The translations under genes and the position numbers were made by a program. A stretch of 64,000 bases of DNA from Trema orientale. Lineage: Eukaryota > Streptophyta > Magnoliopsida > Rosales > Cannabaceae. The stretch lies in NCBI GenBank assembly GCA_002914845.1, contig JXTC01000024.1:1524713-1588712 (forward strand). The letters run 5' to 3'. The notes beneath the pieces were generated by a model, which saw nothing but the letters and a program-made list of their open reading frames with translations, searched no databases and was not told the DNA's origin. This document shows positions 13,601 through 24,900 of this stretch, piece by piece. How positions within the stretch are numbered: position 1 is the first letter of the stretch; each line of letters begins with the position of its first letter.

Positions 13601-14844
13601 TCAATTTTAGCATATTAATGTCGCCAAAGGGATTTCATTCATCATCAATTCTTCCCCCTTTCTTTTCAATATATATATATATATATATAGGGTGAGTTTT
13701 CAATGGGTATTTTTGTTTTTGCTCCATGGATGGGTAAATTTGACTAACTTGGAAACAAACCTACAATAATAAGTCATCTTATTCAATATATTAATTTCTA
13801 ATTTTTTTATTTATTTCTTTTTTGAAAATTTAATTTAAAGTTTAATTTTTTAATTACCTTTAATTTAAAACTATATGTATTATTGTATCTTCAATATTTA
13901 ATAAATTTTTTTTTATCGGTAAAATCTAAGGTAGGATAATTTTCATATTATGAATAAGTTGTTTTTTTAAATAATAAAAAATGAATAAAACAACTACATT
14001 GAAAGAAAATTTGTTTTAAAAAAAATTATGCGTCAAATAGCTTAAAATTTGTACATCTTTTGTTGTTGTTGTTTTTTTTTTTCCTACGAATAAGATAGTT
14101 AAGAGTAATTTAGGGTTATTAAGTATTTTTCACTAATTTTATTTCTTATAAAATAAAATAAAATAAAATAAATTAACCAATTCATCAGGTTACCCATCTT
14201 TTTTATTTTAAATAACTTTCTATATTTATATATTTATTAATTATAATAATATTTTTAATAAATCTACTAATATTATTATAGCCATTAGATTACAATCCAA
14301 TTGCCCAAATTAGAGTACCCATCCATGGAGTAAAAACAAAAATCTCCATTGAAACATCACCCATATATATATATATACACAAAAGAGATTGCATAAACAT
14401 TTGTCCCTAGAGTGCTTATCATCATGGTTCTGAAAATAATTAGTGACTTCAAAGGAAAAGTAGTCACACTAGAACATTAACCAACAATATTCTTGATTGG
14501 GTTTCTTGGAATGACAATAAACAGAGGGATCAAATAAAAATTTGCATACCATACTTTTCAACCGTCCGATGGATAAACGGGAGGACACGTGGTGCTACAG
14601 CATCGGATAACAAGTTTAAGGTTTTGGATTCTGCTCGGCTTGTGGCCATGGAACTCTCCTTGGAGTCTCCAAACAAAATCCGGTAAGAATTTCCTCTAAG
14701 ACCTTGCCGTCTCAGGCAGCTTTCAATCTGGTTGGGCCTCAACCAAACCCAATTCAGCACCTTCCAAGCCCATGTTGTAATTAGTATGCTCACCAATACA
14801 ATTGATAAAGATAATACTGTTGTGGGAACCAAGTAGTATTCCAT
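7602..14844 (-). CDS. CYP72A: Cytochrome P450 CYP72A, copy 1
   Basis: Membrane-anchored monooxygenase of the ER; CYP72A enzymes oxidise terpenoids or hormones (secologanin synthase and triterpene oxidases belong here), but the substrate is not readable. Exons on the minus strand: 14844-14550, 13504-13287, 11998-11751, 11510-11117, 8033-7602; all introns are GT/AG and the joined frame stays open for 528 aa, normal for the subfamily. Features: N-terminal hydrophobic anchor (about residues 8-28), the WLRP stretch, I-helix AGRETT (335-340), ExxR as EVLR (392-395), PERF (447-450) and heme loop [10 protein letters not shown] with ligand Cys474. Intron 4 (about 3.1 kb) is swollen by a CACTA element, intron 2 by a Mutator-like MITE, intron 1 by another MITE. 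It is the most diverged copy and appears intact. Confidence 0.92.
8896..10961. mobile_element. Non-autonomous CACTA element in intron 4
   Basis: The left end reads TACTACAAAAAAAGGGC (first C of CACTA changed to T) and the right end ends GATGTAGTG, which reversed is CACTACATC. Flanking triplets are TGC (8893-8895) and CGC (10962-10964), a 2/3 match to the expected 3-bp duplication. Both subterminal regions carry many copies of a motif like AACNGCCGTTAAAAG in both orientations, as CACTA elements do. About 2.07 kb; no transposase frame seen. It lies in the last intron of CYP72A copy 1. Confidence 0.7.
12831..13175. mobile_element. Mutator-like MITE, family 1, copy a
   Basis: A foldback element with long arms beginning GGGATAACTGCAAAAAAA; the right arm ends TTTTTTTGCAGTTATC before a T-run. 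Flanked by the 9-bp direct repeat TTTTTCTAA (12822-12830 and 13176-13184). The terminal CCC of the right end is lost in a T tract. Sits in intron 2 of CYP72A copy 1. Same family as 15826-16204 and 41104-41471. Confidence 0.78.
13541..13670. repeat. 65-bp tandem duplication
   Basis: Two adjacent 65-bp units (13541-13605 and 13606-13670) that differ by very few bases, for example ccgcc versus ccccc. It lies in intron 1 of CYP72A copy 1, directly before a (TA)n tract. Confidence 0.9.
13690..14362. mobile_element. MITE in (TA)n tract, family 2, copy a
   Basis: Inverted terminal arms: left GGGTGAGTTTTCAATGGG, right reversed GGGTGATGTTTCAATGGAG, followed in both arms by an AAAAACAAAAA stretch and a CCATGGATGGGTA block. 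Both sides are (TA)n/(AT)n, so the target duplication cannot be resolved. 673 bp, AT-rich core, no coding capacity. A second copy is at 21946-22774. Confidence 0.75.
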
Positions 14845-14949
14845 TGATTCTTCTGCTGAGTTAAAGATAAAGATAAAGATAATAATGTATGTTCTGAAGA
14901 TGGTAACTAGAGACGTCTCAATTTGTCTTTTTCTAAACTACTGGAGAAA

Positions 14950-14986
<37 letters not shown>

Positions 14987-14989
<3 letters not shown>

Positions 14990-15240
14990 GTGAGGTTTCA
15001 ATAGTTATTGTAATATTTATCCATCGATGATTACTATTTTTTTAGCCGTTGGATGAAAATCTAACGGTTTTAATTAAATTAGTAGTTAGGCAACAAAATT
15101 TATTGTAATTAATTGGCATTGATATTATAAAATTTTTTTAGAAAGTCAACTTAATAGTACCCTAATTTAAATAATAAATTTATTATTACACGTATTTTAA
15201 TAATGGTTATTCATGTAGACGTAATCATTGAAACCTCCTC
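14987..15240. mobile_element. MITE in (TA)n tract
   Basis: Left arm AGGTGAGGTTTCAATAG and right arm reversed GAGGAGGTTTCAATGA face each other across about 250 bp, with GCCGTTGGATGAAAATC inside. (TA)n lies on both sides. It may be a diverged relative of the family at 13690 and 21946. Confidence 0.6.
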
Positions 15241-15269
15241 TATATATATAAATATATACACATATGTAT

Positions 15270-15425
15270 TACGGCCACAGATGCAGTTCTATTAAGGGGA
15301 CCAGTTCTATTCATGTTTTGGCCAATACAAGTCATATTTTAACTAATCTGTGTTGGCCAGAATATGATCTGTATTGATCAAAACATGAACGAGACTGGTC
15401 CCGTCAGTAGGACTACATCCATGCC
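15270..15425. mobile_element. Short foldback element, family 3, copy a
   Basis: About 150 bp that can fold on itself: the left arm contains GGGGACCAGTTCTATTCATG and the right arm reversed contains CGGGACCAGTCTCGTTCATG, followed in both by TTTTG. Related copies at about 20233-20385 and 23524-23670 share the ends and the centre. Confidence 0.6.
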
Positions 15426-15479
15426 ATATGTATTACATATATAGTTTATCAAAGCAAGGTATAAAACTAGGGGATGACT

Positions 15480-15640
15480 ACAGTAGGGGCGTCCCTACGT
15501 AGGGTCATGCTTTAATTATCGTTGGATGGGAATCTGTGGGGAATAACGGGAATCTGTGGAGAATCTATTTATATACAGATTCCCATCCAACGGTGAATAG
15601 ACAGGGCCCTACGTAAGGGCGCTCCTACTACGCGCCCAAC
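15480..15640. repeat. Foldback repeat upstream of CYP72A copy 1
   Basis: Inverted arms of about 50 bp: left GTAGGGGCGTCCCTACGTAG and right reversed GTAGGAGCGCCCTTACGTAG, both continuing into CGTTGGATGGGAATCTGT towards the centre. MITE-like; no target duplication resolved. Confidence 0.65.
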
Positions 15641-15825
15641 TATAAAACTAAAGAGAAAAAATGATGAAAAATGCTGTCTCACAGTAGATTATTTCAAGTA
15701 AGTACTGTTATTTTTTAGTTTTTTTTTAATTAGTTTTTATTCCGATTTGTCTATTGTCTCAACCAATTATTTCCAATTTTCCATGTACCGACTAACACAT
15801 GTGATTGCTTTGCGAATATTTTATA

Positions 15826-16204
15826 GGGATAACTGTAAAAAAAGATACCATAAAGTTTGGGTGTTCTGTAATTTAAACCCTGAAATTTGGACTTTGCAAA
15901 ACAATATCCTGAGATTAAGAATTTCTAAAAATTAATATCCTAGACAGATTTTTGATCAATTTTAAGAAAAAAAAAATAATATCCTCCATTCAAACTAGAT
16001 TAATCCATATTATTCATCTTTATTTTGAGGATATTATTGTATGTTATCAGTTAAAATTATTCAAAAAATCAACGCAGGTTATTAATTTTCAGAAATTTTT
16101 AATTTCAGAATATTATTTTGCAGAGTTTAAACTTTAGAATTTATTGCAGAACACTCAAAACTTAAGTTTTTTTCTTTTTTTTTTTTTTTTTTTTCTGTTA
16201 TCCC
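15826..16204. mobile_element. Mutator-like MITE, family 1, copy b
   Basis: Starts GGGATAACTGTAAAAAA and ends TTCTGTTATCCC, with an exact 9-bp duplication TATTTTATA on both sides (15817-15825 and 16205-16213). The 9-bp duplication, G-start and long arms place it with non-autonomous Mutator-like elements. 379 bp. Confidence 0.88.
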
Positions 16205-16751
16205 TATTTTATAATTGCAGGATAGTAATGATTTGTTGGTTGATTAAAAAAAAAGCATTAGTATATTAATTAAGTAAAATTAATTGAACCAAAGACCTCC
16301 CACTTATTTGATTATTTTATACAATATAAAATTCAATGAGCACCCGACAAGCACCCGACAGAAAAGTGACATTACTTGTACACGTCTATTTATTTTGACA
16401 AATGGGTCCATACCCACTTATAATGTTGACATCATCTTTAATAAAGTAAATGGTGTATAATTATTAACTGAAGGCTGTGTTTGGAGAATGTGGTGGAGGA
16501 AGGAAGGCTCGGCTGCCTCTAAGAATCTCTAGTACTTTTCAAATCGTGATTGTACTCCAAACGGGGTGCACCGGCCCATTTCACATGTCGGTGGGTGTAT
16601 TCCGTGGTCACATGGTTCTTTGGTAATCTTTTCTTTGACAAGGGGAGCGACAATAACGAATCAGCATTGCGCAAGAAATAACTTTTGATTTGTCGTAACT
16701 CAACTTTTGATCAAAATTAGATTAAAGGGTTGTACTAATTTGCTTACTAAA

Positions 16752-17334
16752 TGTCACGTTTGGTGCGCCGTATTGTATTGTATTGTGATATTAGTTGTAC
16801 TGTATTGTATTATTATATTACAGTACTATATTTGGTATTGCATTTGTATTAAGATGTTGTATTAAAAAATTAATTTTGAAAATATCATTTTTAAAAATTT
16901 ATTTAGAAAAATACTATTTTAAAAAAATATTTAGGAAAATACCATTTGTAAAATTACTACTTTTTAAAAAATTATTTACGAAAAAATCACTTTTTAGATA
17001 TAAATTTAGAAAAATATCACTTTTAAAATTTATTTAGAAAAATACCACTTTTGAAAAGGATAAAGTGACGTGAGAGAGAAAGTGATAAGAGAGAAATTAA
17101 GAACAGAAAAAGTGATGAGAGTGAGTATTGTACAATACTACGTTAAAGTTAAAATTATGTAATACAGTGTAATACAGACATTTTATTCTATATTAGATAA
17201 TACTCTCCATATTGTATTAAATTTTAATGTCGTATTAAATAATACAATACAAAGGCAGAACCAAACACAGCATTATGTTTAATTAATACAATACAGAGTT
17301 CTTATACAGTATACCAAATATGACCTTAGTGAAT
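16752..17334. mobile_element. MITE absent from the paralogous flank
   Basis: The left end starts near CACGTTTGGTGCGCCGTATTG; the right end reversed reads GGTCATATTTGGTATACTG. The centre (about 16870-17055) is a degenerate repeat of AAAAATAYCAYTTTT-like units that translates spuriously. The matching flank of copy 3 passes straight from ttgtttactcagtgcatg to tttttgttatttatg near 38540, so this segment is an insertion. A duplication of about 9 bp (TTACTAAAT / TTAGTGAAT) is possible but imperfect. Confidence 0.6.
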
Positions 17335-17536
17335 ACTTTTGTTATTTATGAAAACTTAGGAGTAAATCACACATTCCGCCTAATAAAACAAGATGTTATC
17401 GTAAATTTTCTGATTTTAAAATGCCTTTTTCACCTTTATTCTCACAAACACATGACCAAGGGTAAAGCTACATTCTAAAAAGAAACTTTTTCTCTACTGG
17501 CCAACAAAATTTTTGTCAAAGGGTTTATTTTTCTTA

Positions 17537-18878
17537 GGTTTTTTGTTACCAAAATCTCGTAAACTCGGAACAATTCAGTAAAATTAACGTTGAACTCAAT
17601 TTTTTAAAGTAAAACTCCTTGTAGTCTCCTAATATTAGAGCAAAACCCCACTGAAGTCTCCTAATATTAGAGAAAAATCCCCTGAAGTCCCCTAATATTA
17701 GAGCAAAACTCCATGAAGTCCCATAATATTAGTTTTGTTAGGAAAAAAAAGATTTATGTTAGTTTTTTTTATTGTGAAGTCCTTATTATCTTATTTGTGG
17801 CTTTTAAGTCCACATTATTGTGTTTTTATTTCACGTTAATCTTTTTAATCTTTTCTATTTAGAACTACTGTGAATTAGCACTCGCCCAAAATGTGCTCAT
17901 CTCAACAGGGATAAAATTGGAAACAAAGAGAAATTATTATTTAAAAAAATAAAAAAGGATTAGGATTATCGTTTTCGTTCAAGATGGAGGTAAGAAATTG
18001 TAAAATTTTATTGGTTCTAATATGGATCTACTTTGGTCTAAGTATTCATATATCTAGAAAAGAGATATGTATTTTGTTTTGCCCAATTTATAGAGAACAT
18101 GTGTCCAAAAAAAGAACATCTTCTCTATAAATTAGGCAAAACAAAATGCATATCTTGTAGTATTTTTTTCGGTTGACACCTGTATAGGTGTTTTTTTTCT
18201 TATCACCTTTATAAGGACTTTTAAATGAGTATGAGAGTTTTTTGAAAAAAAATTGAAAGAGCTGTAACTAAAGGAAAAATAAGATGAAAAATGGTATATT
18301 AATTCTATAAATCCTGATTTTAATTTTAAAAAAAAGAGAGATGTATACATTTCTTCTAGATATATGAATACTTAGACTAAATTAGCTCCATCTTGGAACC
18401 CAATAAAATTTTTCAATTTTTTTACCTTCGTTTTGAATGAAAACGATAATCCCAACTATTTTTTTATTTTTTTAAATAATAATTTCCTTTTGTTTCTAAT
18501 TTTATCCATGCTGAGATGAGTACCTTTTGAGTAAGTGCTAATTGACAATAATTTTGAATAGAAAAGATTAAAAGGGATTAACGTGGAATAAAAATATGAT
18601 AATAAGGACCTAAAAGCCACAAATAAGATAATAAGAACTTAACGGTAAAAAAAACTAATATAAATATTTCTTTTTTCTAAGAAAACTAATATTAGGGGAC
18701 TTCATGAGGTTTTACTCTAATATTAGGGGATTTCAGTGGGTTTTGCTTTAAAAAATTGAGTCCAAGGTTAATTTTACTAAATTGTTCTGAGTTCAGAGGA
18801 TTTTGATTTAAAAAATTGAGTCCATGATTAATTTTATTGAATTGCTTCGAGTTCAGAGAGTTTTAGTAATAAAAGGCC
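17537..18878. mobile_element. Long-TIR Mutator-like (foldback) element
   Basis: Almost the whole 1,342 bp is two inverted arms that meet near 18090: the arms carry repeated CCCCTAATATTAG and AACTCAATTTTTTAAA blocks in opposite orientation. Ends are GGTTTTTTGTTACCAAAA and, reversed, GGCCTTTTATTACTAAAA. It is flanked by the exact 9-bp duplication TTTTTCTTA (17528-17536 and 18879-18887). No transposase seen. The right arm holds an extra copy of the terminal block. The uninterrupted site is preserved in the paralogous flank near 38770-38785. Confidence 0.88.
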
Positions 18879-19447
18879 TTTTTCTTATTATAAGAATTCG
18901 CTGAAGGTCGAAAGTATTTTTAAGGTAGCGTCCAAAAGATGGCTTGATAACAAATCAAATACCAGCATAGTAAAATTTTTTAAAAGTATAAATAAACATA
19001 TCAAGCCAATAAAAATCCATGACAAAACAAGAAATGGACTAGGGACAACTTTTTTTTTTTTTTTTAATGAAAATTTATACATATACAGACTTAAGAATCT
19101 CAGGCCAATTGAACAAAACTTCAATTGGCATGCAACTTAACAGAGATATCTATAGTCTTTTTCATGCTCCCCTCGAATTCTAGATCTTTATTTCCAAAAA
19201 AAAAGAAAAAAGAAGAGAAACTAAAATTCAATTAGACATCTCCATATTGGCAGTGCAGAAAGAACTTATTATTATCGATTACAGTAATGTGTATATATTA
19301 AAAGTTGTCATCATGATATATATATTGATGCTTCATTTAATTATCAAGCAAGTTCCAATGTGTTCTCTCTGTATTATTACATTATAACGCCAAGTACTCT
19401 GGCTTGCTCTCCAGAAACTCCAGCGATTTGGGGTGCAACCGTGCAAA

Positions 19448-21903
19448 TCAGCGTTTATGTAAAACAATGTGAGCACCGTGCTTTGGTTGGAGAGTTATGT
19501 TGATGAAAGGAGAATGAGTATACGTTGGTGAAAGCTCGAAGGTGAAGTGTTGTAAGATTAGGGACAAAGCCAGTTTTGCTTCTAACATGGAGAAGTTTTG
19601 GCCGATGCAAATCCAAGGCCCCCAACCAAAGGGAAAGAATGAGATTTGCCCCTTTGTTGCCTTCAAAACTCCATCAGCGAACCTCTCCGGCTTGAACTCC
19701 TTAGCGTCTTCGCCCCAAAGCTCGGTGTCATGTTGGGTGAAGAGAGTTGGTATATAAATTTGTAATCCACTTGGTAGTGACATCTCTCCAAGTTGTGTTA
19801 TCTTTTCAACAACTCGAAGAAGATGTGGAACAGGAGGATACAACCTAAGAACCTCATTTAAGATCATAGTGACCTGTGATTAAATAGACACATATTAATT
19901 AAGTCAGTTTTGCACTATAGGAATTGGATCAAATATTAAAGTCATAGCTTGACACAGTATTATTAGTAAAACAGAATGCAGCTTTAGGACAAGCGGGGAT
20001 GGTTTAATTTCCAAAGAAATATTGAATAGACAAAAGAAAAACAAAAGTTTAGAGAAATCGATCCTTCTTTAATTTAAAGTTGATCAAGGATAAGTGATTT
20101 GATATCAGTACTAAAAGCTTATTTTTCTCCCAACAATTGCAAAAATTGTAATTAACCGTGAAATTGATCATTGATGTATGTGCATGTGATATTCCTTAAT
20201 TCTACTATATAATGATAGATACACATATTATAGGTCACGGATATAGTCTCTTTATCGGGACCGATCCTGTCCATGTTTTGGCCATTTAACTAATATAGTA
20301 TTGGACAAACGTGACCTGTGTTAGCCAAATCCTGGACGGAATGGGTCTCGTCAAAGAGACTACATCCGACCCCATATTATATATGTATATATATATATAT
20401 ATACACAAAAATACATCAATCAGTTTTACCTCTAACAGAGTACAAGTTGAATAAAAGAAAATAAGCGTTGGATTGCATTCTTTGGAGTTAATGGAAAGTA
20501 ATGAAAAATTAATTAATGAGAACTTTGTATCATAAATACTATGGTCCTATATATACATATATCACTTACAACTTTGAGGTGAGTTAGTCCTTCATAATCT
20601 GGTTTCCTGGTACCAAAGACTTGCAAAACCTCATCTCTTGCACGAGCTTGCCAGTCAGGATTTATGCTTAACAATACCATTGTCCAGACAAGCAACACTG
20701 AGGTTGTATCTTGCCCTGCGAAGTAAAATAATTTGCACTCCCTAACTATATCATCAATACTCATCAGCTGATCAACATTTTTTTTGTTCCTATTTTCCTG
20801 GATTTCTTTGAGATTGGATTCCAAGAGTACGCTTAATAAGTCGTCGTTATTTGCCTCGCCGGATTCCAATGCCTTCTCTCTTTCCTTGATCATGTCCTTA
20901 ACTAAAGCTTTTACTTTCTTGTCAATTTCCTTCATCCTCCTGTGCAACTTAGTCGGTACAAACCTGTAGTAATTGATTTATAATGTTTCAAATACGACCT
21001 TGATATTGCTTGAAGAACAAGATCAAGAGCATTTTTCCTAGTTCAATTATTTATTCATGTACAACTAGTATATTCTATATTTAGTGGATCCTTGAACTAT
21101 GAACAAACTCATTCATTAAACTTTGCACAATAAAAATAATTGGTATGCACTTGTAATCTATGATCTGTTAGTGATCTTAAATATTATGTTCCAAATTAGA
21201 GGTAAAATAATTATTTCATATAGCAATTAATTTCACTATTTGGCCCAAAATATGAAAAAGAATTCGCTGTATTAATTGATCCACATCAATTGGGGTGCTA
21301 GCTTCAGGATATCAACCTTAAGACTCTTATGTAAAAGATCGACGGTTCGAATCCTGAAGACGTTACTTAGTGGGCGGACCCACTACTTTGTGGAAGCTGT
21401 CTTTCAAACATTTTATCCATTAAATATATTAGAGATTTAACAAAATGTATTCAAAAGATTATAAAAACTTTTTACCATTTCGATCTGAGATTATTTTCTG
21501 TTGATGTTCAAATTTTGGGACTAAAACAATATTACTGTAATAATTAGTGCTCTACCATGTATATAGAATTATTCCAATTCAACTGATGACTTATATATAC
21601 AATTATGTATGGCTTCATGAAGGGACTTTGACAGCCTCTAATTAATATGCTTATCTAATTTTATGTAATACATTAATATAGTTTTAACTACCCCGTAAAA
21701 AAACAGTTTAATTATATAATTATGACATTCCAAATGAAGCCGTTGATGAGGATTTTAATTGTACAATAGTTGTGTGTGAAAAGCAACGTAGAATAAATAG
21801 AACTCAGAAAAGAGAACTTAAATATATATATATATATATGTATGTATGTACGTACGTGAAAGATCAAGTAATGAACAAATAATTTGCAGGGTGCTTTAAT
21901 TAT

Positions 21904-21949
<46 letters not shown>

Positions 21950-24900
21950 GACGTTTCAATGGAGATTTTTATTTTTGCTCCATGGATGGGTAAAATTATC
22001 AAGTTGAATATGACCTACAATAGCAAGTAATTTCATCTATTTTTTATCAATTAATGTTTTATTCAATTATTTTTCTTTTTTATTTATTTCTTTTCTTTTT
22101 TTAATTTTAACTTATAAGTTTAATTTTTTAAATTTCATTTAATTTGAACATATTATGCTACTAATATGAATAAGTAATTTTTTTGAGTATATAGATAATG
22201 TTAATTTTGTTTTTATATGAGATGTAACGTTAGTTTTTTTTTTTTTTAATGAAACGGAATATTAGTTTTGAAATTATAAAAAAGAAAGAATGTTTTTTTA
22301 AGAAAAAATTTTGATAAAAAATTAGTATTTAATAGTTTTATATTAACGGTTAGTTGTTTTTTTTAAGAATATATACATAACATTAGTTTTTTTTTAGGGG
22401 ATATATAATGTTAGTTTTGAAATTATAAAAAAGACTCATTTTTTAATGAAAAATTTAATATATATACAATTAGTTCTTTAGAAAAAAAATACCTAGATAT
22501 ATATACGGTTACTTGTTTTTCTATTTATTTTTTAATAAAAATAAACAATAGAATGAAAAAAAAAAAACAATGAAAAAAGGATTGGAAAAAAAAAAATTCC
22601 AACTCATAGGTCATATATAGGTTACTAATTTTTTAAGTCATAAATATTTAATTAGATTTTTATTTTTTGATAAAATTACTAATATCATTATAACCATCAG
22701 ATTAAAATCCAATGGTCCATATGAAAGTACCCATCAATGGAGCAAAAACAAAAATCTCCATTGAAATATGACTCATATATATATATATATTTGCTGGGTG
22801 CTTTTGTGTTTATGGGAAATGACCATAATTTGAATATGAAAAGGCAAATTAATTAAAATTCTAACTCAGTATATAAATACATATGTGCAAAAATGAGAAG
22901 TCTAATTGAAAAAGTATGTATCATAATTACCTCCATCCTGGAATAATGTTCATAGAATTCTGTATCGCTTTACACACATGAGAAGCTTGTTCTTTTTGCA
23001 GTTTGAATATTTTTGTTCCTTTTTCGTAACTACTCCCAAATGCAGTTCGAGAAATTACATCGGCAGTTAGATATTCGAGATAAGGCCAGACGTCTAACTC
23101 ACATGAACCTTTTTTGTACACCAACTTCTCCCACTGGTTTATCATCTCATAACAACTAAGATGAAATGCTGGTAGCATATTCTACACAGAAGTCAAAGAA
23201 AATTAATTGATCAAGGACAACCAAAATTGTTTGCACAGTTTAATTAGTTTGTACGATATGTTTCCAACACCTACATAGAAAGAGTTTTCAGACAGTACTT
23301 TTGTTGTCACCCTATTTACGTGTAAGTTTGATGGAGTCAATAATTTTGTTTTTGCTTCATCAACGTGTAAGTTGGACCAAGTTAAAATAATTTGGAATAA
23401 TGGTAAGATATTTTCTCAAAAACATTTTTTTCGGGGTCATATTTTGATGCTAGGTTTAAAAATTCGAATGATCAAGAAATAAGAATATATGTATATATAT
23501 TATATTTATATTTATAAGTGTTGTCTGGGTATAGTCTTATTCGGAGACTGTTATATGATTTAACCAATTACGAATATATATTTATCCAATATGTCATTGG
23601 ACAAATGTATTCTACGTTGATTAAATCATGTGAAGAGATTCGTCTCTGAGCGGGACTATATCTAACCCCTTATACGCCTATCCATATATCTATGTATATA
23701 TAATTTCTCTTTTTCTTTTTTTTTTTTTTTTCCAAAAGAGAAACAACTAAATGGTAAACAGTCATGAGGGTGGCTCCTTAGAAACTTGAGTACTGTTGTC
23801 GAAGCCATATACTGAAGAAGAATTGGCAAACAATGCTGAAGGTTGGAGTTTGGAAATTGCAACTAGGAGTTAAAGGAAATTAAAGGATCTAAAAAGTACC
23901 AGAGGTTGAAAAATATAGAGGGTATGAATTTTTTTTTCTTTTTTCTTTTTTGTTTTCATTTTGAACAATATATAGTTCTATTTTTTCTTTTAAAATTTTT
24001 TCACCTTTCGCCCAATGCTCCTAACAAAGATAGCTCACTAACTGTGGAACTGGGCGACAAGGACTGGCACAATTTTGTAATATTAGGGATGTAATTGTAA
24101 AAAGGAAAAAGAGAGACTAATATGCCAAAGGTCTGTATGAAGTTGGGGACCAACGGTAGAAGAGAATGAGAATACGAATAATAGGAATCATTTATTGGAA
24201 TAAGATTTAAAAAAAAGAAATCTAACTCAGAAAGTGAAAATAGGTTATCACATATAAAGCAATACATGAAATTCTATAATGTATAAACATTAAACATGAT
24301 TGACTTACATAGGAAAAAAAATTCAAAAGTATAAACAGTTAACATTAAGTCATTTCTTAATCATATTATATATTTTCCTATCAAATTTTGATCAAATATT
24401 AGTTATTTTGAGCTTATTTTAACTGGATTTCAAAATCTTAAAATTTTATCTGATATAATTGGAAACTGAAAATTTTTATTGCTAGAATTAAATAGAAAAA
24501 AAAAAACCGAAGTTTTATTTGATATATCTGAAAATGCAAGTATACGTTTTTTGGCTAAAATTAAAAAAAAAAAAAAACCCAAGAATTTTTTTTTAATAGT
24601 AACCCGAAAAGGAAATTTGGGAATCAAAATAATTTTGAGGTATGAAAAATATTAGATATCGATTAGAAGAATGAATTGAAAAAAAAAAAAAAAAATCTGA
24701 CTATGAATATGACATTCCATATTTTCATACAGAGTGAAAAACAATAATTTTTTTATTTTTATTTTTTTAAGGTTACTACTCATTGTAGCAATTTGATCAT
24801 AATCAACCTGTTGATGGTTCAATATTACGAATACGCCGTTGAAGAATCACTAATATGTATATACATATATATATTCACTCCAAATTATGTTATTGAACAA

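Noticed and set aside
16795..17037. 80-aa frame rich in Lys/Phe/Ile
   Set aside because: Translation of a degenerate AAAAATATCACTTTT repeat within a MITE.
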